A DNA stretch of 39,765 nt from an uncultured Lachnospiraceae bacterium (lineage in GTDB: Bacteria > Bacillota > Clostridia > Lachnospirales > Lachnospiraceae). The position numbers were made by a program, and so were the translations under genes. How positions within the stretch are numbered: position 1 is the stretch's first letter; each line of letters begins with the position of its first letter. The DNA is taken from NCBI GenBank assembly GCA_946534785.1, contig CAMNCY010000004.1:1-39765 (forward strand). Reading direction: 5' to 3'. Under the pieces are notes generated by a model. The model had not been told where the DNA came from, searched no databases, and saw only the letters and a program-made list of their open reading frames with translations. Of this stretch, positions 36,611-39,765 are shown in pieces.

Positions 36611-37394
36611 ACGGGAGGACGCGGAAAGGAACCGCGAAGCGATCCGGATGTACGGGGAAGCCTGCAGCCGGCGCGGCATAGAACCGGTGCTCCTTCTGTA
36701 CGAGGATCTGCAGGGTGCGTTACCGGAAGGCCCGCTCCCTCCTGTCTGTATCAACAGGACAAGAGAAGCCGGTTTTGCCGGGGCCCTGGAAGAGAAGGGG
36801 GTCCGGGTATTCAACGGCGCGGAGCTGACAAGGCTCGGGAACGACAAGGCGCTTGCCCTTTCGTATGCGCAGAAGAAAGGGATCCCCGTCATGCCGTTCT
36901 CCGAAGATCCGGAGAAGATCCCTCTTCCCTGCGTGGTGAAATCCCTTGCGGGGCACGGCGGAACAGAGGTGTATCTTACAATGACAGAGCAGGACCGGGA
37001 GTCTGCAGAAACTGCCCTTTTGGCAAAAGGTGCATCCTTTATTTACCAGAAGCCCGCATCGGATCTTGGGAAGGACCTTCGGGTCTATATTCTGGGGAAC
37101 CGCATTACGGCGGCTGTCCTCCGGACTTCGGAAACAGACTTCCGGAGCAACTTCTGTCTCGGAGGAGCGGCGCAGCTCCATACGCTGACGCAGGAAGAGG
37201 AAGAGCTCACCCTGCGGCTCCTGGAAGGACTTCAGGCGGATTATTGCGGGATCGACTTTATTTACGATCACGGACATCCCGTTTTCAATGAGATCGAGGA
37301 TGTCGTCGGCGCGCGGATGCTGTACCGGCTGACGGACAGGAACATCATCGCGGAATACGTGGACTATATGGCAGACATGGCAGGTGAAACATGA
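36585..37394 (+). CDS. second, divergent RimK-like ATP-grasp family protein
   Basis: IPLPCVVKSLAGHGGTEVYL; FIYQKPASDLGKDLRVYILGNRITAAVLR; GIDFIYDHGHPVFNEIEDVVGARML; overlaps upstream ATP-grasp by 26 nt. Confidence 0.87.
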   Translation: MTKWWLVYKREDAERNREAIRMYGEACSRRGIEPVLLLYEDLQGALPEGPLPPVCINRTREAGFAGALEEKGVRVFNGAELTRLGNDKALALSYAQKKGIPVMPFSEDPEKIPLPCVVKSLAGHGGTEVYLTMTEQDRESAETALLAKGASFIYQKPASDLGKDLRVYILGNRITAAVLRTSETDFRSNFCLGGAAQLHTLTQEEEELTLRLLEGLQADYCGIDFIYDHGHPVFNEIEDVVGARMLYRLTDRNIIAEYVDYMADMAGET

Positions 37395-38143
37395 AACGAA
37401 ATTTCAAGATGGTCGTCAGTTATGATGGGACCCGGTATTACGGCTGGGAGCACCAGACCGAGCTGGACATGACCATCCAGGGAAAGCTGGAGGCGGTGCT
37501 TACGAAGATGACGGACGCTTCCCCGGAGGATCCCGTGAAGGTGATCGGGGCGGGCAGGACAGATGCCGGCGTCCATGCAAGGGCCATGACCTGCAACGTC
37601 CTTCTGGATACGCAGATGTCCGAGGATGCCATCCGGCAGTATATGAACCGCTATCTTCCGGACGATATCAGCGTGAATGAGGTAAAACAGGCGGCGGACC
37701 GGTTCCACGCAAGGTACAATGCCCTGGGAAAGACCTACCGCTACACCCTCTGGTACGGACTGTCCAAGCCGGTCTTTGACCGCAGATATGTATACGTCCT
37801 GAATGAAAAGCCGGATGTGGAGAAGATGCGGGAAGCCGCCGCATACCTTACGGGGGAGCATGATTTTAAGAGCTTCTGCGGGAATTCGCATATGAAGAAA
37901 TCCACCGTCCGGGACGTTGACACCATCCGGATCGAGACTTCCGGCAGCTATATACGGATCTATTTTCACGGAAGCGGCTTCCTCCAGAACATGGTCCGGA
38001 TCCTGACGGGGACCCTTCTGGAAGCAGGGTACGGCAGAAAGAAGCCGGAGGACATGCTTTCCATCCTGGAAGCCCGGGACCGGAGAGCGGCAGGGCCCAC
38101 GGCACCCCCGCAGGGGCTGTGCCTTATGAAGGTCGACTACTGA
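37391..38143 (+). CDS. truA: tRNA pseudouridine synthase A
   Basis: VSYDGTRYYGWEHQ; GAGRTDAGVHARA (catalytic Asp); KTYRYTLWYG; GSGFLQNMVRILTGTLLEAGYG. Confidence 0.95.
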   Translation: MKRNFKMVVSYDGTRYYGWEHQTELDMTIQGKLEAVLTKMTDASPEDPVKVIGAGRTDAGVHARAMTCNVLLDTQMSEDAIRQYMNRYLPDDISVNEVKQAADRFHARYNALGKTYRYTLWYGLSKPVFDRRYVYVLNEKPDVEKMREAAAYLTGEHDFKSFCGNSHMKKSTVRDVDTIRIETSGSYIRIYFHGSGFLQNMVRILTGTLLEAGYGRKKPEDMLSILEARDRRAAGPTAPPQGLCLMKVDY

Positions 38144-38240
38144 TGCAGCCATATGCCGGTATGATCCGGCAGGCTTCAGATGCAGGAATCAGTAGGATTC
38201 ATACTTTGTTTTCTGTATAATATTCATTGGGAGAAAAATA

Positions 38241-38801
38241 TTGAAAATCAGCGACATTGCCGACAGAAATGAAAAACAGACGGGGCTTGGTCTTTCCCTG
38301 AACGATTATCTTGACCTGGTGGAATCAGACCTTGCACCGGCCATCTCGGAGATCACGTCCCTGACGGGCTGCAAGACGCTTTCCTTTACGACCATGCGGC
38401 CGAAGGAAGGAGAATACAGTCCGGAGGATGAGGTGGAGCAGAGGCTCGTCCTGGAAGCGGACGGAAACGCGGCGCTTCGGTGTTTTACCTACAATAAAGG
38501 AGAAGGACACCACGGCATCGGCCGGGTTACCGAAGGAAAGGTCCGTCCCAATGCCATGAAAGAGATCCTGCACATGATGGATACCTGGCTCTACTCCCGC
38601 AGGAAGAAGGCGGCGGATATATGGAACAGCGGGGACGGCTCCGGCAGATGGATCCTCCATGTGAGATTCGCCGACGGACGGGTCCAGGTGCAGACCGGGA
38701 AGACCGAAGGGGCCTTCTATGCGGGGATCGATATTTCCCAGTTCATAAGGGAGAGACTTCCTTTTGACGGACTCCTTCTTTTTGACGACAGACTCTGGTA
38801 G
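38241..38801 (+). CDS. conserved hypothetical protein
   Basis: 186 aa ORF in a clean intergenic context with TATAAT at 38216-38221; family not confidently recognised. Confidence 0.7.
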   Translation: MKISDIADRNEKQTGLGLSLNDYLDLVESDLAPAISEITSLTGCKTLSFTTMRPKEGEYSPEDEVEQRLVLEADGNAALRCFTYNKGEGHHGIGRVTEGKVRPNAMKEILHMMDTWLYSRRKKAADIWNSGDGSGRWILHVRFADGRVQVQTGKTEGAFYAGIDISQFIRERLPFDGLLLFDDRLW

Positions 38802-38870
38802 GAAAGACAAAGACACGCGGGCCGGATTTCGGCAGGCGTTGTCTGCAGGGAACATGCGGAGGAAACGGTT

Positions 38871-39440
38871 GTGAAGGGTGATGAAAACAGCAAGGAACGG
38901 CTGCCGATCCTGAATCTGATGGTCCTGGAGATCCTGGCCCGGCATTCCGATGAGGAACACCAGCTGCGGCAGGCGGATATCCTGCGGATCCTGAAAGAAG
39001 ACTACGGAATGATCTGCGACAGGCGGCATGTGCCGGACAGGCTCCGCCAGCTCATGATGTTTGGTTTCGATATCCGCAGGGTGCAGCACGGCGGCGCTTA
39101 TACATCTTACTACATGGGCCCCGACGGGATCGGAAGCTTCGCGAAAAAGGGCGGTGCAGCAGCAGCGTCCGGAAAGTCTGCGGCCGCAGGGCTTCCCTCT
39201 GCAAAACGCCCTTCTGCGGAACTTCCTGCCGCGGAGGAAAAGACGGCGGTATTCTCCGATGATGGCATAGAGGAGAAGTTAGCCGGCAGGACCGGGAAGA
39301 AGAAAGAGAAGAATGACAGCGCCGGAAGCCTGAAGGAACTAAAGGAAGAGAAAGAGCGCAAAAAGAAGAAAAAGGGCAAAAAAGACAAGGACAAAAAGAA
39401 AAAGGACAAGGGAAAGAAGAGGAAGGACGACCGGAAATGA
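38871..39440 (+). CDS. winged-HTH protein with lysine-rich C-terminal tail (WYL-less paralog of the regulator at 20310)
   Basis: LMVLEILARHSDEEHQLRQADILRILKEDYGMICDRRHV aligns by eye with ILILEILRQYSDDEHRLTQQDIIHYLKKDYDLECDRRTV; tail KERKKKKKGKKDKDKKKKDKGKKRKDDRK; SD CGGAGGA before GTG. Confidence 0.8.
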   Translation: MKGDENSKERLPILNLMVLEILARHSDEEHQLRQADILRILKEDYGMICDRRHVPDRLRQLMMFGFDIRRVQHGGAYTSYYMGPDGIGSFAKKGGAAAASGKSAAAGLPSAKRPSAELPAAEEKTAVFSDDGIEEKLAGRTGKKKEKNDSAGSLKELKEEKERKKKKKGKKDKDKKKKDKGKKRKDDRK

Positions 39441-39718
39441 CAGTGGATGAAGCGCTTTCGGGACTTAAGAAACTCGCGATGGAACGGGAAGATATCCGAC
39501 AGGCACTGCTGGAAACAAGAAACGCCGCTTCCCCCGTATCCGCCTTCTGCAGACTGGCCGGAGAGCTCGGCTTTCCGATCTATGAAATGGACCTTGTGAT
39601 GGCCGGGGAAGAATATTATGCCGCCATGCGAAGAAGTACGAACGGCGGCGGAGAGAACTCCCCCCTCCTGGAAGGAGAGGATGATTACTACGAGATCTTC
39701 ATGGCACAGATCTCGTGA
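39437..39718 (+). CDS. Nif11-like small protein (possible RiPP-precursor-like)
   Basis: EALSGLKKLAMEREDIRQALLETRNAASPVSAFCRLAGELGFPIYEMDLVMAGEEYYA followed by GGG and an acidic 20-aa tail; ATGA start/stop coupling with upstream gene. Confidence 0.65.
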   Translation: MTVDEALSGLKKLAMEREDIRQALLETRNAASPVSAFCRLAGELGFPIYEMDLVMAGEEYYAAMRRSTNGGGENSPLLEGEDDYYEIFMAQIS

Positions 39719-39736
39719 GAGTCGGGGGGAGGTGAG

Positions 39737-39765
39737 TGAGTCAGGGGGACAGGTACGCTGACTCA
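39737..39765. repeat. perfect inverted repeat TGAGTCAG-N13-CTGACTCA, REP/RAYT-like candidate
   Basis: TGAGTCAG (39737-39744) GGGGACAGGTACG CTGACTCA (39758-39765) at the window edge. Confidence 0.5.

Noticed and set aside
38154-38171. TGCCGG-TATGAT-CCGGCA hairpin after truA as a terminator
   Set aside because: Short stem with no U-tract on either strand; too weak to call.

Overview
The window looks like a chromosomal segment from a GC-rich Clostridia (Lachnospiraceae-like) genome; this placement is inferred from gene content and codon style. It has a partial tRNA-Arg at the left edge and about 33 confident protein genes. From left to right: (1) a housekeeping/metabolic run: rhodanese, LOG-family protein, polytopic membrane protein, ABC-F ATPase, an XRE-HTH + RelA/SpoT-like HD fusion, a DUF2974/Mbeg1-like hydrolase, Gfo/Idh/MocA oxidoreductase, sugar-phosphate isomerase/epimerase, alpha/beta hydrolase and an aromatic-acid-exporter-like protein. 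(2) A terminator-bounded three-gene operon: VTC-domain polyphosphate polymerase-like protein, DUF4956 membrane protein and Cthe_2159-type beta-helix protein. It is preceded by helically phased direct repeats resembling an OmpR-family response-regulator site. (3) A two-gene RND efflux system (lipoprotein adaptor + permease), an SGNH hydrolase, a WYL regulator, an AI-2E-family permease and a convergent ketopantoate-reductase-like gene. (4) A cell-surface glycan region: FkbH-like HAD-IIIC protein, ACP, MBOAT and an SGNH/DltD-like protein, in a layout analogous to the Dlt system but with FkbH in place of DltA. Two polytopic GT-C/DUF6056-like proteins follow, then on the minus strand a DegT aminotransferase, two GT2 glycosyltransferases and an FAD oxidoreductase. 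(5) Tandem RimK-like ATP-grasp proteins, truA, a hypothetical protein, a lysine-tailed HTH paralog of the WYL regulator, and a translationally coupled Nif11-like small protein. The window ends in a perfect inverted repeat that may be a REP/RAYT-type element. The best candidates for an undescribed system are the FkbH-ACP-MBOAT-SGNH surface-acylation cassette, the Nif11-like/HTH-lysine-tail pair, and the VTC-DUF4956-Cthe_2159 operon.
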